Part shown: positions 34,476 through 48,600 of the stretch, piece after piece
Position numbering within the stretch: the first letter of the stretch is position 1
Layout of the letters: every line of letters starts with the position of its first letter
NCBI GenBank assembly: GCA_030267565.1
Contig: BRXU01000021.1
Coordinates: 297,501 to 361,500, forward strand
DNA from: Pleodorina starrii
Lineage: Eukaryota > Chlorophyta > Chlorophyceae > Chlamydomonadales > Volvocaceae
DNA length: 64,000 nt
Direction: 5' to 3'
Notes under the pieces: model-generated
What the model was told of the DNA's origin: nothing
The model's input: the letters and a program-made list of their open reading frames with translations, nothing else
Database searches by the model: none
Program-made: the position numbers and the translations under genes

Positions 34476-37400
34476 TCGGGCGCGAGCTGAAGAGATGCAG
34501 GGCGGGGCTGGTGGGGCCGCCGGGCGTGAGGTCCTGCATGTCGTCGCTGCCGCCACCATCAACGGAGTAAACGCACTCGCCGTCGCTGTCGTCGCCGCCC
34601 CAGGCATCTCCGCCGCCGCCGCCGCCAGGCCGCCGGTCGTCATCATCCGCCGTCAACCAGCCTCCCGCCTCCGGCCTCTCCTCCGCGGATCGTAATCGTG
34701 CGCCCGGCCCCGGAATGTGGTCGGTGAAGGCCAGGAGGAAGTTGCCATCGTACTGCTGAACGCCGCCGCCGTACATCTCGTTGCCGTACGGCTCCGCGCC
34801 GTAGGGCCCGCCACCTTGCAGGCTGCCGGGAAGCGTTGGCGTGGGCGGCATAGGCGGCAGTGGGATGGGAACCAGCAGCTCGGGCGTGAGCGGGTGCGGC
34901 GCCATGGCGCGCGCCGTCACAGCCAGACCCATGGGTCCCGCCGCCCCGGCCGAATGGGTGCGGTGCAGGCCGGGCGGCTGCGGGCGGTGATCCGTCGTAG
35001 GCACGTACCGGGGCGGTGGCCCGCGGCACCTGACACCTGCAGAGCGGGGCAAAGGGTGTGGGTTTGGTTGCGGAGCGAGCGAGCAAGGGTCAAAGCAGCG
35101 TCCTCCGGCATTTATGAGCAGTGGCTCTCAACGAATGAAAGATGCGTAGGCTTCTCGGTACGAGAAGGCGGGTTCTTGGACGAGGTAGTACAATTCTTTG
35201 TCGTACTGTTCGTTGTTTACTTAGTTCCGAAAGTCACTTTTGACGGCTATTCGCCGTGTTGTGACCTTCGGTTCATCTTTTGTTCCCGCCTCTCCCACCC
35301 AGTTTGGGCGCGCGTCTCGCGCGCCCCGACCACCGAGCCTGGACCGTTCGGTGGTCGAGAGCCAAGGTCACGGCCGGCCACTGGTCCAACTTGAAAATGG
35401 GTCGGGGGGTCAGGGCGATGGTAGGGTCAAGCCGACTAGCGGGGCGACCGGGAAGCGCCAAGCCGATTAGCGGGGCGGCGCATGGGTTGGGATAAGCAGT
35501 TGGTTGCAGGTCGGTAGTGGGCACCAAGCCGATTAGCGGGGCGGTGCGGTAGTTGGTTTCGGAAGTCTCCGGTGGCATCGCCGCTGGGGCTATCGTAGTG
35601 TGATTAATGTAACGAATGAGGACAAGAAACCGGTAAACGCGCGGGCCCCGGCAGCGCCTCGCCGCGCGTTCACGGAATAATGTCGACACAAGCACATACT
35701 GGCAGAGATGAACCCAAGCTGCGATCCCGCGGCAATCGGTGCCAACGCCAGGCCCCCAATATGCAGGTCTGAAAAACAGTGGTTCGTCTCGTCATCATAG
35801 GGCGGCGCAACCATCGTTCCCGAGACGAAGGGCGAGTGGGAGGGGCCTTCGGACCAGTATCTTATCCCCTTAACCCCAGTTCGTGCGCGTGCTGACCTCG
35901 CCTGAAAAGCGTTTCCTACTCAGGACCATCAACGAGAAACACCAACCCAACGCAGCAGCCCCGCCCCAGGCCCCGCCGACTCACCCGCTGGCGGCTGCTG
36001 CAGCGGTCCACCGTGCGGCCCCGCGCCACCGCCGTGCGTGAGCGTGCCCTGAGGCTGGGGCGGCGGCGGCGGCGACCGACCCACGGGTCTGGGCGAGGCT
36101 CCCTCGCCATGCGGCACCACGCGCCCTAGCAGCATCAGATCTGGCGGCTGTGGCGGTGACGGGGCTGTGGCGGCGACGGAGCCGCTAGGCGCCGAGGGGT
36201 GCGCCCAAGCCGCCGAACCGATGGGGGGCTGCAAGTACGGGCGAGCGGACACTCCTGGCCGGCCCTGCAACGGACCGCCGGGGCGCGGCGGGTGTCGTGG
36301 GGGAACGCCGGACGCGGCCTGCTGCTGCTGCCGGCTGAGCGCTGCCGCCATGCTGCCTGGACCTGGGGGCCCGGGGCGGTGGATGAGGCCGTTAGGAAGG
36401 CAGGCGAGGGGCGGGGAGGCGGTAAGCCGAATGGAGGGAGACGAAGGGCTAAAACGCGTAAGAAGGGTGCAGGGCTGCCACGTGGTTCAATGTCGATAGC
36501 CCACGGGCAGTGAATGCAATTGCGGGCGCCAAACTGCGTGAACATCGTCCTTGTTCAGACTGGAACAAGGCTCCAAAGCCCGAGCAAGGACGCCGGAACT
36601 GGAAAGCTGACAGGCAAGGCAGCGAATCCGTGTCAGTGTCGCGGCGCAGGGTCGACACCTTTTGCCGACCCAAACGAAGTCACGGCGGTACTAAACCCTT
36701 CCCCCCTCTCCCCCGCCGCCACCCAACCCGCCGGCCCGGTCACCTCACCCGGCCCGGGCGCCTCGCCCTGCAGACTGCGTTCTCCGCCTCCGCCTCCGCC
36801 GCTGTTGAGCGGCACACCCGCCAGGCCCAGGATGAGCTCACCGCTGGGGCCTGCCCCGCCCATCCCCCCATCGCCGGCGCCAGAAGGCCGGTCGTGGGTC
36901 ACGGTGGAGCCGGTGCGGCGTATGAGCATGGGCCGGGAGGGCTGGCCGAGGGCGGCGCGGCGGACCTGCTGCCACACATACGCAGGGGCCACAGGGCAAT
37001 GAACAGCAGGTACTTGTGGTGGATGGGGAAGCGGGCACGGGCAGGGAAGGGGGCGCGGCCAGGGCACGTGTGCACCCGAGGGAGCTTCCGAACAAGTCGG
37101 AAATAAACCGAAGGAAGTGCATTGCTGCAATACGGTAAGCTGTAGGCACGCCCCCAGACCTCATGCCTGCGTAGTCTTGAAACATGTTGCCACTCACTCT
37201 CTGGCCGCCCCACCAAGCGATCGAGGCGCACATGCGGGGCACAACTCGCAATGTCTATCTATTTATCCATCGCAAGCAAGTAGCGCATCCGGACAACACC
37301 AAACAGTAACGCCGCACAACACGGCGTCTGCCCTGCAGCTGGGCTGACGCGTCACCGGAGCCCCTTGTATACTCCACTCCCCAATAATCCACTCGCGTTT

Positions 37401-40400
37401 GCGTGACCCCGCCAAATCGCGGTTGGCTACACGCATCGCGCCGCACACCCACGCGTGCCTGGGCTCACCGGCATGTCGCTGAGAACGTGCGGCCCCTGAC
37501 CGGCCGCCCCCGTCGTCGTCGTCGCAGCGCCGCCCGGCCGCACCGTCAGTCCCTCCACCGCCAGTAGCGGCCGCCGCTGCGCCGCCAGCCGAGCATCCAG
37601 GCATGGCGGGGGGCTGTGCTCCTCCGGCGCCACCCGGCCGCCGCCGCCGCCCGCCCGCACGACCGTTGTCCCGCGCACCGGCTGCCTGCGGCGGAGCGCC
37701 GTGCGTGGGCCGCAATGCAGCAATGGCGCGGAATGACACTGACCTCTATCTCCTTTTCCCTTCCATACGGTAAGGGTCTCGGATTCGTGGACCGATATGG
37801 AGATGGGGACCGGGTTTCAGTGCTGGTTCTGGAGCTGGAGCAACGAGACAACGACCCCCTGCTGGATCGCTGAGTGCGTCCATTCGTGCCAATCGGAGCT
37901 CAACCGGCACGCCGTGCATCGAGGAGGCGCTCCAGGGGCCGTGGTCGCCAAGCAATGCCCCAAGTCCGCGTTCGGGCACGTGCCCTGCTGCGTCGGCTGG
38001 GGGCCTGCCTGCTGGCGGCACAAACTGTTCCCGGACAAACGCGGGGCAGGGCGGCGCTGGGGAGACAGGTGGAGGAAGACGTGCGGACGGAGCTGGAGAT
38101 GGAGCTGGAACTGGTGCTGGAGCAACGAGACAACGACGTGGCGCGACGAGACAGCGGCCCCCTGCTGGATCGCTGAGTGAGTCCTGCTGCCCCCATGCGG
38201 CTCGCGTGCATGGTCGGCCGCGTGCATGCCGGGCCGGCGTTCCGTTGCCGCTGCGCGCCTTTCGCCCCATGTCCCGAGTCATGGCATGGTGCGCTGGCGT
38301 GATGAATCCCCTGATGCGGCACCAAACCCGCCGAACGCTGCGGCCGCCGCCACACGGGAGCAACCCAGCAGTAGTCTAGGGACCAAGACTACTCCCGTCC
38401 ACTCACTCACTCACCGCGCGCCAGACCCCTGTCGTGGCTGCGCCGCATGTTGTTGCTGGTGCTGCCCCAACACTCCGACCGCCAGTGCATCCCGGCCATT
38501 GCCGCCGGCGCCGCCGCCAGCTGCACCGGTACCACTCCCTCGCCGCTCCTCCGGCTCTCCGTGCGCCGCCTCGCCCTCGCCGCCTCCAGCTCCTCCCCTC
38601 CCTCCCGCGCCTGCACCGCCGTTATTTGCCGCCGCCTCCAGTAAGGTATTCGACGACCGCGCCCGCGCGCCTAGGCGCTGTGCGTTGCCGGGCTGCGGCG
38701 ACGACGATCCGGCGGCGGCGGCGGCGGCGCCGCCGACAGGCGACGGCGCCGCGCGGGCGATTGGGAGCGCCATGGGCATCATGGTGGGCCGCTCCACGGG
38801 TGCGCCGAAGGACTGCGGTGTTTCCTTGACCACGAAAGGGTGCTGCGGGTGGTGGCCGCCGGAGAAGCAGCCCTCGCAGAGGTCGAAGTCCACGCAGATG
38901 AGGCAGCGGAAGCGCTTGCCCAGCAGGGGCGCCTGAGGCCGACACGGGCAGCAGGGCCGGGAAGCAGCCAGGGGGTGAAAGATGTGATGGCGGTTGTTGT
39001 GATGGATAGGGCCCGAGAGGGGCACGGCGAGACGTGTTTGGAAAGGCAAGGTCGAGGGAGCGCGCGCGGCGGTGCTGGGGTGTTGGAAAGGTCGTGCAAA
39101 GGTCGTGCAGTGTTAAGCCCTGGCGGATGGAGGCTTGCCGGCCGAGGAGCTTGGAACTCGGGGGCCGAGTGGGCAACGGTCGGCCCCACGCGCGGTCAGA
39201 GCAAGGCCCGGACTACGAGCGGCGCGCCAACCCTTTGCCGCCGGGGCTCGCCACCCATCCAACGCACTCCGCCCATGGCTATGCCTGCAGCTGACTGGGC
39301 CCCACACCCACACCCTCTACGGTAGCTGTGAACCCACCCGACCCCAGGTATGCGGATGCTAGGGACGGGCGGCCCACAAACCCCCCGTCCTCCCGCCCCA
39401 CCGTGCCAAGCCTCAGCCGCGCGTGCATCCCCCCTCCTAAAGCCCCTGCATCGCTGCGGTATCCTCTTTGACGCAACCAAACCCCGTAACCCCGCCGTAC
39501 CTGCTTGCAGGCGCCGCAGTGCGCGCCGTAGTGCACGTCCCGCCGTTCCGCGCGCCCTTTGCGCTTGGGCGGCGGCGGCCGCCACTTGAACTCGCCCCAA
39601 TCGGAGCGGCACAACGGGCAAGTAAGCTCCTTGCCCAGCGACTGCACCTGATGCTCCATCCACACGCTAGAATGCAAGCAGCAGCGGGGGTAAAAGAAAA
39701 CGGCCCGGGACGAGGCGGGGGAGGCGGAGCCGGAGAAGAACTGTAATGATGATGATAATGATGATGACTGAAATGGAGAGGCGGGTGCGAGCAGGTGGGC
39801 GGACGTCGGCGCGCGAGGCCGGCGCGAGGCAGGGTTCCAAGGCGGGAGCGGAGGCGCAACGCGGCGGCGTGGGCACGTGGGCGCACGTGGAGGTGCATAC
39901 ATCAACGCCCCCAATCCGCGGCGAAGGAGGGCGTGAGGCAGTGGGGGGCAGTGCAAACACAGATAAGAGCAATGAGCAATGGACACGGCGCTGAGGGCGG
40001 ATACCACCACCGCCACGCACCCAAGCCAAGGCACGTGTCGCCCGAGAGCCGATTGGGGGAAAGAACGAACACGGCCCAACCCGGGACGGACCCGCGGGTT
40101 GCCCCGCGACACAGCGCGCGACAGCGTACTGTTTACAAAGTAGTGGCCTTGGCCCAAACCCTAAAACCCTGCAGCCGCGGCGGCGGCGACTCACCCCATG
40201 CACTTGCCGTGCACATTTCGGCCGCAGCCGAAGCGGCACCACACCAGATTGTCCAGATCCTGACCCGCCAAGTCCTACGGAGAGGAGGGATCGATCAGCG
40301 ACAGTGGTCACGAAAGCAAGGGGGCAGGGGGGGAGGCGACGGATGGGGATGGAAAGGCGAGCAGGGGGCGGGCGGGCGGGCGGCTGCGTGCATCAGCGGA

Positions 40401-42624
40401 CTTTGCTAACAGAACACACCGCACGCTGCTGCTCCGAAACCAAGAGCTGTGCGGCCCGGCCCGGTCCTTGCACGGAAGAGATGGCGCACCGCCCCAAAAT
40501 AAGCGCCCAGCGCGGAAATGCCGCTGCACCGCCCCGTCTTGTTCCTTGTCCCCTCCCGCATCTCTCTTACCTCATAGCAGATGGGGCATGGATCCTCCTA
40601 CAGGGCCCAGCACCAAGCGGGCCAAGAAAATGCGAACGAGCACGGGCAGCAGCAGCCGGAAAGGAGGGAGGGTGAAGCAGCATGGGGATGCGGGGAGGAG
40701 GGGCGGGGCGGCCCGGATCGTTCGCAAACACAGACCAAGCACGTAAAATATAAAGAGGCGCTGGCGCATGGATGGACGGCCTTGCAAGAAAGGATGCGGC
40801 GCGGGAGACAAAGACAGCTTTTTTAACAGTGGCTGAAGAGTCAAAAGAATGCGGTCGCAGATTAACCGATTCCGTATAAGGCCCAGCAGTTGCAACGACG
40901 CGGCCTCACGGCTGCCTGCTCGCCCGCCTGGCCACAATCACGAAACAGACTGGACGCCGCCGCGCTCAACGAACCCAAGCAGCAGCCTAGCCAGTGTCAC
41001 AGGCCTCACAGGCCCGCGCCTCCCAGGTCAGCAAATACCCTCGGACCCGCCCCTACCTCTTCAATCTCCCTGCGCTTGACCTGCCCCGCCAGCGTTTTGT
41101 CCGCAGCGGGCTTGGCCTTTGCCGCCTCCTGGGGAGGCCGCTCCGGCTGCATGGAGCACCGGAGCACCTCCTCCAGCTCACGGTCTGCGGCGGACATACA
41201 GGCAGCCGTAAGCGAGCAGCTAACCGGGTCCCGGGTTCCGTTCCCGGTGAAGCGCGATGTGTCGGTGGCGAAGGACTACGACGCGCGATGTGTCGATGGC
41301 GGTAGCGGGCCGGGCTGCAGCTCGCGGCGGGCCACGACCGTCCCAGGAGATGTTGAAGGGGTCACACCGACACGCGTTGAAGGGGCCCAAGCCAGGTACG
41401 GGGCGGCGCCGCGGGCGCCATGCCGCACGGACTCGCGAAGGGGGCGAGCCGGCTCCCGCAGATATGGGAGGTGGGCGCGACGGTGCGCTCCACACCTTTA
41501 CACGGTGGCCTCCCACAGCCTCCCCCTCCAATTAAGTTTGCATTACGCCCAATCCGGCAGGCAAACACGCGCCGAGCCGAAGGCCGTAGAAGGCCCGGGC
41601 AGCCCCCACCGCTCGCCCGCTGGGTGGGCCTCACCGCCTCACCGCTCAGCGACAGCTGCCACAGCAGCGGGTTGCCTACCGGCACCCGCAGTACCTTGAC
41701 CATCACGAACAGGATGTGGAGACACAGCTCCTTGCAGGTGCCGTTGGCTCCCACCGGCGAACTGCGAGCGAGGGAGCGAGCGAGGGAGCGAGCGAGCGGG
41801 CCGTCGGCGTCAGCAGCAGCAGTGAGAACGGCAGCAGCAGCGACAGCAGCGTCGTCGGCAAAAGCAACAGCGGCAGCGAACGCGCGAACGTGCATACAGG
41901 GGCCTATGCGGTGAGCAGTGAGCTCGGAACACGCCGGGCTTGGCAGGAAAGCTGCTACGAAAAACCCGGGCCGAGTCGTGACACGCAGCGTCTAGGCAGC
42001 GTTCCAGGCAGCCAACCCGAATGGGCGCATCCCAAGGAGGAGGTCGAGCAGGCTGCGCTGACAGGGTTTGCACAGTGTGTGTGCGTGTCCGTGTGTGTGT
42101 GTGCGTATGTGTGTCGTTACAGTATCTGACCGGGCCCTGACGCTGGCCAGGGGCTGCTAACCCAGCCCCGACGGAAAGACAGGCAGGCAGGCAGGTGAGC
42201 TCCAGACCCTACTGCATGCTTATAAGAAGACGCCCTGTCGACCTGGCCATGCCAATCACTCCTCCAACTCAGCTCGCCGCTAGAAAGGAGTATGAACCGT
42301 GTATGCAGGCACCCTGCTTCGAGGGAGTCTCGGCACGGTTGCGTTGTACCATTGCGCCCGTTTCCTGTGGGGTGGCTGCAGCATGCAGGGCCCCCCCCCG
42401 ACTCTGCCCCCAAAGCCGCGTTCCGTCCCCAATGTCCTACCCGTTGCGGAGGGCGGCGCTAGCTAGCCCGGAGCAACTCACCAGGAGCAAGTAATCCGGG
42501 ACCCAATTTGGATCTTCCGCTTAACTTCGCAACCCTCCTCTCGCACAATGAAGGATGTTGGCCCAGGCCGCTGGACCAGGAAGAGCTGTACAGTGCCTAC
42601 TTGCTGTAAGAGGTCGACCACCTC
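34441..42624 (-). CDS. SWIM-RING-ZZ E3 ubiquitin ligase, ZSWIM2-like (5' exon missing)
   Basis: Eleven exons join in phase (860 codons plus stop): 42624-42482, 41761-41643, 41184-41057, 40597-40571, 40274-40195, 39666-39501, 38932-38415, 37685-37469, 36965-36749, 36356-35985, 35036-34441. Residues counted from the first exon found: SWIM finger C46-x-C48, C61-x-H63 (within CKELCLHILFVMVKVL); RING from CPICYE (134-137) through CRFGCGRNVHGKC to TCPLCR (182-185); ZZ finger from HCGAC (216-219) through RCLIC, DLCEGC and HHPQHPF. This SWIM-RING-ZZ order matches animal ZSWIM2/MEX, a ubiquitin ligase. Residues beyond about 280 are Gly/Pro/Ala-rich and disordered; no second RING was found. It should bind an E2 and ubiquitinate substrates in the cytosol or nucleus. 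The start codon exon was not identified; a short upstream exon is expected above 42624. Confidence 0.85.
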
Positions 42625-44704
42625 CTGCGGAGGTGTGTTTGTGCGTTGGAAAAGGGGGGGGGGGAGGGCGCTAGGGCGGCGTCGTCACCGAGAAGAAGAC
42701 ACGGGGTACCTAAAGCCGCGTAGGGTCCCGGGCAAATGGACTGTGAAACAGTGAGGACGCCGGTGTATGCCGCCGGCGCAGCAAGATGACACGTAGTACA
42801 GCATATTTTAACTGTGCCGATATCCTAGGCCATCCTGAGGCATTATGCGCACTTGTTGTGTTGAGTCATACCTGTGTTGGCTTTGAACGCCACGGCGATA
42901 CACGTTCGGCCATGCGAAACCGGACTCCAGCAAATGTGTAACAACAGCAACAATTTATTATGGAAACGTGCGCGACATTTTGGGTCGCAGTTTCAAAACA
43001 ACGCTCGTCCCCAAAACGGAGAATCGCATCTGTTCAATTGGATTAAAGCAAGGTTTGCGTTTATTTCTAATGACGAATAGAAACAGCACATGTACGGGAT
43101 TTGCGTATGTTGCTCGATAATGATTCTTAGCAGCGGTTGACGTACAACTAAATTGCCGTGCAAGGCCAGGCCAGAGTAATTGAGAGCGTGCCCCTTGCTC
43201 CAATATATAAAAGCTTAGTCTCAAAGCCTTCTATATTAACTAATGAGTATTACCAGGCAGCAGGAAAGCCAGCTACCGCCCAAAGTAAAGGCCCCTGATA
43301 TATATACCGACCCGCCCTGCACATACAGCGGCCTCGAAAGACGGAAAGAGGTTGAGACCGCACGGCAACCGCCCATTTCGTGAGTCGGAGGGATGCGAAG
43401 CATGAAAGGGCCCGGCAAGAACACACGCGGGCTGTCACAACACATACAAGCGATCGAGTGATCGTGCACGCACGCTGTCGATCGGATCGGCGCGCGGTGG
43501 CTGGGGCCGCCGGCCCCTAACTGCTGACGGTCCACCCCCGCTTCGTTCATCCCGAACACGTACACCACCCGAATTCAACTACTGCTGTGATTCGGGACTG
43601 TTCGGGATTCGCAATCAAACGACACGAGCTAGCCGAAATGATGCGCTCATGTAGGGCCTGCTGCGTGCATGCCTGCCTGGCTGCGGAGTGCCTCCCCTGC
43701 GTGAGGCCTCCCCTGCTGGCCCTGGCTTCGACCCCAACTGCTCAATTACATGACTATCGCGCTCTACACATACACAAATAGAGGTGTGGGCGCGTTTGAA
43801 AACCCCTATTCATTCATACATACATGAAGCCTCACCCGTACATAATTCGGGGTCACTATAGGTGCAGGGCGGGTCGGTAGGTATACGAGGGACCTTTACT
43901 TTGGGCGGTGGCTGGCTTTATTTCCTGCCTTAAGACTAGCAGTCATGTCGCTCATCTCCTCCTCCCGTACGTAGTTGGTTGAAACATGTAAAGGCCAGCC
44001 ATGCTCCCCCTGCCTGAGAACAGACGAGCGAGCACATGCACCGGAGGCCCTGGCTGGGCCGAAACACAGCACAGGTGCGGACGCACGGCTACGTCGTCTA
44101 TCTGTCTGCCGAACGCGCCTATCTCTCCACGCCTATCTCTCCACGCAAGCCGGGCGGGGCTCCCTCACGCGCGACCCCTGGCTCAGCAACTCGAGATAGC
44201 GCCGGCCATGGTAGGTCAGCGGCTATGCCGAAACTGAGCGTCTCTTCACTTTAATGTGCTTTACCCATGCTGTATGTAGACAGGTGCAACCCTAAGATAG
44301 ATATGCATGCATGCGCTCAACTGGATGGGTACATATATAATAAGCACACGTATATATGTACGAGTGTGAGATAGATTGCAACGGCGGAGTCCGTCGGCTT
44401 GCAATGTTCTGGGTTTTCTTGCAGGGTTTACGACTTCGTACGTACAATATAGACGACACATTCAGTCTTGTTTAGTTATTGCGGATTCCCCGCCCTTGTC
44501 CGACGGCTACGCCTCCCATGTCAGCAGTGTCCTACGTACATTCGTGGCGGAATGCAGTGTTCAGATAGACGCGCCTCGCTCCCCCGCAACGAACGTATAG
44601 CATAGTTTGACACGACTTTGCATAAGAACCCGAGAACCCATGCACGTTGCTTGCTCCTTTCGCTTCCCATCGATCGATGGTTTCCGTGCACCTGAATCAA
44701 TAAA

Positions 44705-45041
44705 CTGAAGGTTTTCTGAGTGAAACAAAGAAAACCCAGGTTTTCTGTGTATTTGCCGAGAGCGTAATCGGCGCTTCGTTGGTGGTACGGCTGGGCTGTA
44801 CCGGTGAGAGCGAAGTGCAAGTCGCGGCGAGCGCGACGGAAAGAGAATTTCGCGAGTTTATATAGTCAGAACTGACAGGTTTCCGCTGCGTCGTCTGGCC
44901 ATTACACCGCCCCGCGGCAGATAACGCACGCAGTCGGTAACCAGGCAGGCTCGCCTCCTCCCACGAAAGCAAGCACACTTGTCTGCTCGCAGGTACTCGA
45001 GTCCATCCCCGTCTTCAAGCAGTAAGGCAACTACTCATGAA
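44705..45041 (+). mobile_element. Divergent relative of the 303-bp element
   Basis: It starts CTGAAGGTTTTCTGAGTG and repeats the AGAAAACC..AGGTTTTCTGTG motif that lies about 25 bp inside copy 1. A CTCATGAA end is found 337 bp downstream, as in copies 1 and 2. The interior is unrelated, which is common for non-autonomous families sharing only ends. Confidence 0.55.
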
Positions 45042-45169
45042 AGCCCTAACGGTCGATGAACCAGAGAGGTTTTCTTACGGGCATATATATAGGACGGAGC
45101 GAGTTGGCGTGAGCCTGCGTGAGACGCTTGGCAGTTCGAGCATAGGAGGCACGCTGACACGACACTGGT

Positions 45170-45255
45170 ACGTTCGAATACATGTGAATACATTGTTACA
45201 AAGTAAACCACTGGAACATTCGAATACATGTGAATACATTGTTTCAAAGTAAACC
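45170..45255. repeat. 46-bp tandem duplication
   Basis: Two adjacent units carry TTCGAATACATGTGAATACA and CAAAGTAAACCA. Confidence 0.9.
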
Positions 45256-45684
45256 AAAGATAGAGTGCGCCATGCCATTCCGCGTCCAGGGATGGGGGAT
45301 AATCGCGTCCCATGGGTCACTACTTCGTTCCTGACCGAACATTCCATCCGCCCGCCATTTTCAAGCAAGCCATACTCATCGGATGGACGGCCCGAGCGAA
45401 CCATCTGCTGTTATCACGCGGACATACAGCGGGAGCGATCGAGCATCATCGGCACGCCGCTTTCCAATTATACCAATTCTATCTTATTTAAAGGTCTACC
45501 ACGAATATAACAGACAGGTGCAGTTTATTTGCCCGCGCGCTTTCTCGCGCATCCTGTACTTTATTTACTCCTAGCCTTGCGACCGATATATAGATCATTC
45601 CACCAAATGCGGGTCAAGCAAACATGCGGCCCCATGCGTGGTTTGGGTACGGCGGTAGGTCGGTTATCATGGTGTTTACCGAAC

Positions 45685-48600
45685 CTACACGCGAAGGAGC
45701 TCCAGAAGGCCATTGACGTCCGCCTCGGCCGCCTGCTGGGCCGGGGCCTCCGCAATGTAACCCGCGCTGTGGGAACCCTGAAGGCCCGTCATGTCGGGCA
45801 GACCCCCCTGCTGATACATTGGAGGGTGCCCCATGGCCGCGTATGGAAACGACGACGACTGGCTCTCCGGCAGCGGACCCAGCAGGTCCGGCGGCAAGCT
45901 GCAGAGCGCAATCAGGTGGTCCAGATCGGCGCCCTGCTCGTACATGCTGCTGTCGACCGCTTCGGCCTGCTGACCACCATCTGCCGTCGCCGCGCCGAAA
46001 CCGTCGTCCGGCCTCGAGTACGGCAGGGAAAGCTGCTGGGTGTCGTAGACAGAAGCTGTCGGCTCCAGGAAGCTGTCGGCTTCCGCCGCCTTTCCAAATG
46101 GACCGCGATTCACCACCCCCGCCACATGCATCGCCTTTCGCAGCGTCGACAAGCGGATTGCCACGTACCAGGTCACAACGCCTGCTGCTGCACCGTAATC
46201 GAATCCAATCTGCACGGCACGGAAATCCGTGAGGGAGGTTAGTTTGCGGCCGATTAGCACTTCCATTCAAGCAAAGCAGCGGCGATTGCGACAAACATGC
46301 TACGCACGTCAAAACCTGGCTGGGCCCGGCATGCATCCGTCTATTTAACGTACGCGCACTTGCATAGGACACGTGAACGAAGCTAGGGAAGTAGGCCGCT
46401 AGCTGGCGTCTTCCGTTTAAGCAAGGATCTACCATATACCGCACCGTGGAATGAACTAACGTGACCCTCGCTCCCTCCAATGAGCCCGCCATGAGGTCAC
46501 TCACCAACTCAGGCGATGCTCCGTGCACGGATTCGAGCTCGATGTAGTTTCCGTCCGCGTCCAGCACCGCGATAACGCCTTCCTCATTTGCGAACAATTG
46601 GTCGATGGCAATAACTGGGTCCTCCATGTCGTCAATATCCGGTGCCGTGGGGTCCAGCAGAGCCGTTGGCCCGGCTGCTGCTGCGGTGGCGGGAGACCGG
46701 GGCGAGCTACCAATGCTCCGAACAGTCTCCAGCAGCTCTGCGTGCCACTCCGCCATCCCGCCGCTAGGAGCAGCGACGGCATCCCGTTCGATGTTGCTGA
46801 CCTCCCTGCAGACAACCAGATATCAAGACGCCGAATTCATTGAAGGAAGGCGCACGCCGAACGGACGAGAAGGGATTGCATGTCAAAACGAGATACGGTA
46901 GGGATACACTGCCTGTTCGCAAAGTTATCAGGCGAAGCTTACTTTATTTGCATGCATGCAACTGTTGGCAGTCGTATTCATGCCATCAACGGAAGGTTGT
47001 CCTTCATTCGAGCAGCGCGCACCGTTTCCGCAAGATGAAAGGAACATATGCAACACTGGGGGCGGGTGGATGACTGAATCATGTCGCCGCGGCCCTAATA
47101 AATGCCCTCAAACACATGCAATAAACGCGCACTGGTCCATCGATCCCCGAACATACACGTACCGCGCATAACGCAGGAATGGGTGGGTGTCGGAGTCTTC
47201 CATGCCGCCGCCGACGACATCGTGCTGCGGAGGCGGCGACTGGCGCACACGCGTGCCTGCAGCTCGCAGAAAACGAACAACAAATATACATGAGGTCAGC
47301 AACTTGCGGCACCGTTCATTTAGCGGCTTAGACTAAAGGATAGCTGGGATCACATACAGACTGGCGCGGCACGCAGCTATGCTGGCGTCGCGTCTCTGAA
47401 TTCTGAACCGTCTGAAATGCCTGCGTGGCGCTGAGGTAGCTTAGCCCTACATACCTACCGCCGGACGAGACATACAGCTACCTATGACCGAAATAAATTC
47501 CCCCAGTAGTGTGAGGCGCTCCACTCACCATCGTCCTCCCAGTTGCCCTGCTGGGCTGCGTCATCTGCCATGCCGGCTGCTGCCGTGTTGGCAACCTGCG
47601 TCCTGCTGCTGCTGGAGCTCCGACCCGCCTCAGCCTCAACCTCAGCCGTCTGCCGGCTTGCGAGCTGTACGCGCTCAACTCGAGGCACGGCCGACGGCTT
47701 TCGAGCCTTTTCGGGAACGCTCCATCCGGGAATGAAACGTTGACGCAAAACGCGCCCCCGCATCAAGGCGGCGCTGCTGCTGCTGCTGCTGCTGACCGCC
47801 GATGCGCTTGTGCCGTGCAGGCGAGCAGCAGGGCCGCTGCCGGGGGCAACGGGCTGCACAGCTGACCTTACAGGCGGCAAAGCGGAGGCAGCTGCAAGCA
47901 ATAATGAACAGACGGGATGGGGCGTCAAACGAAAGCACACAGACAGGGTCATGTCGTGTAAAGGTGTTTATTATATATTAGACGTGCATGCTATGGTGCG
48001 ATACGTCGTCTTCGGCATGAAACGCTGGGCGAGCATCAGGGCACGGATACGCACTAGTACTCAAGAGCAAGCACCGTAGCTTTGTCGTGCGTAAGCTTGC
48101 TTGTGGACTTCGCTCTCAGCAGGCACTTACCAGACCTCACGTTGCTGACAGACAGACCAACTCGGCGAAGAGCTCCTTCGCCAGCTGGTCGCATTGCAGC
48201 CATCGCAGCAGTTACTGCAGGCTTGGCCACCTTGGCTTTGGGAGCTGACAGCTTCGGCTTCGGTGCAGCGGCGGCCGCTGCAGCAGCTTCGACGCGCTTC
48301 TGCTTCTTCTTCTGGTTCAAAGGCTGACAGGGATGCGTCGCTGTGATGCGACCGGAGCAGGGCTTGCCGTTGTCCAAAGTGACGGGGCACTGATAACCCA
48401 TCTGCGCGACCAAGGCAACCAAACAGTAGCTCGGAGGGGTGCTGCTACGTACGCATATCTTCTCAACAACAAGCTTACATACGAATGTGCCTCGACTGCT
48501 GCTCACATACATACATCCGTAAGAAACGGCAGCTGCTAAGCAAGACATGCATGCCTAACGCAAGATACGTACAACACGCGGGTTTATTTCCTGGAAAGCC

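Larger units (their letters stand above)
42625..45684. other. Intergenic, no supported gene
   Basis: Probably holds the promoter and first exon of the SWIM-RING-ZZ gene. Otherwise there is a divergent member of the 303-bp element family (44705-45041) and a 46-bp tandem duplication. Confidence 0.5.

Noticed and set aside
37686..38414. Pro/Arg-rich minus frame in the SWIM-RING-ZZ gene, with a repeated CTGCTGGATCGCTGAGTG
   Set aside because: Joining 38415 directly to 37685 keeps phase and leaves this as an intron; the frame comes from GC-rich repeated sequence.
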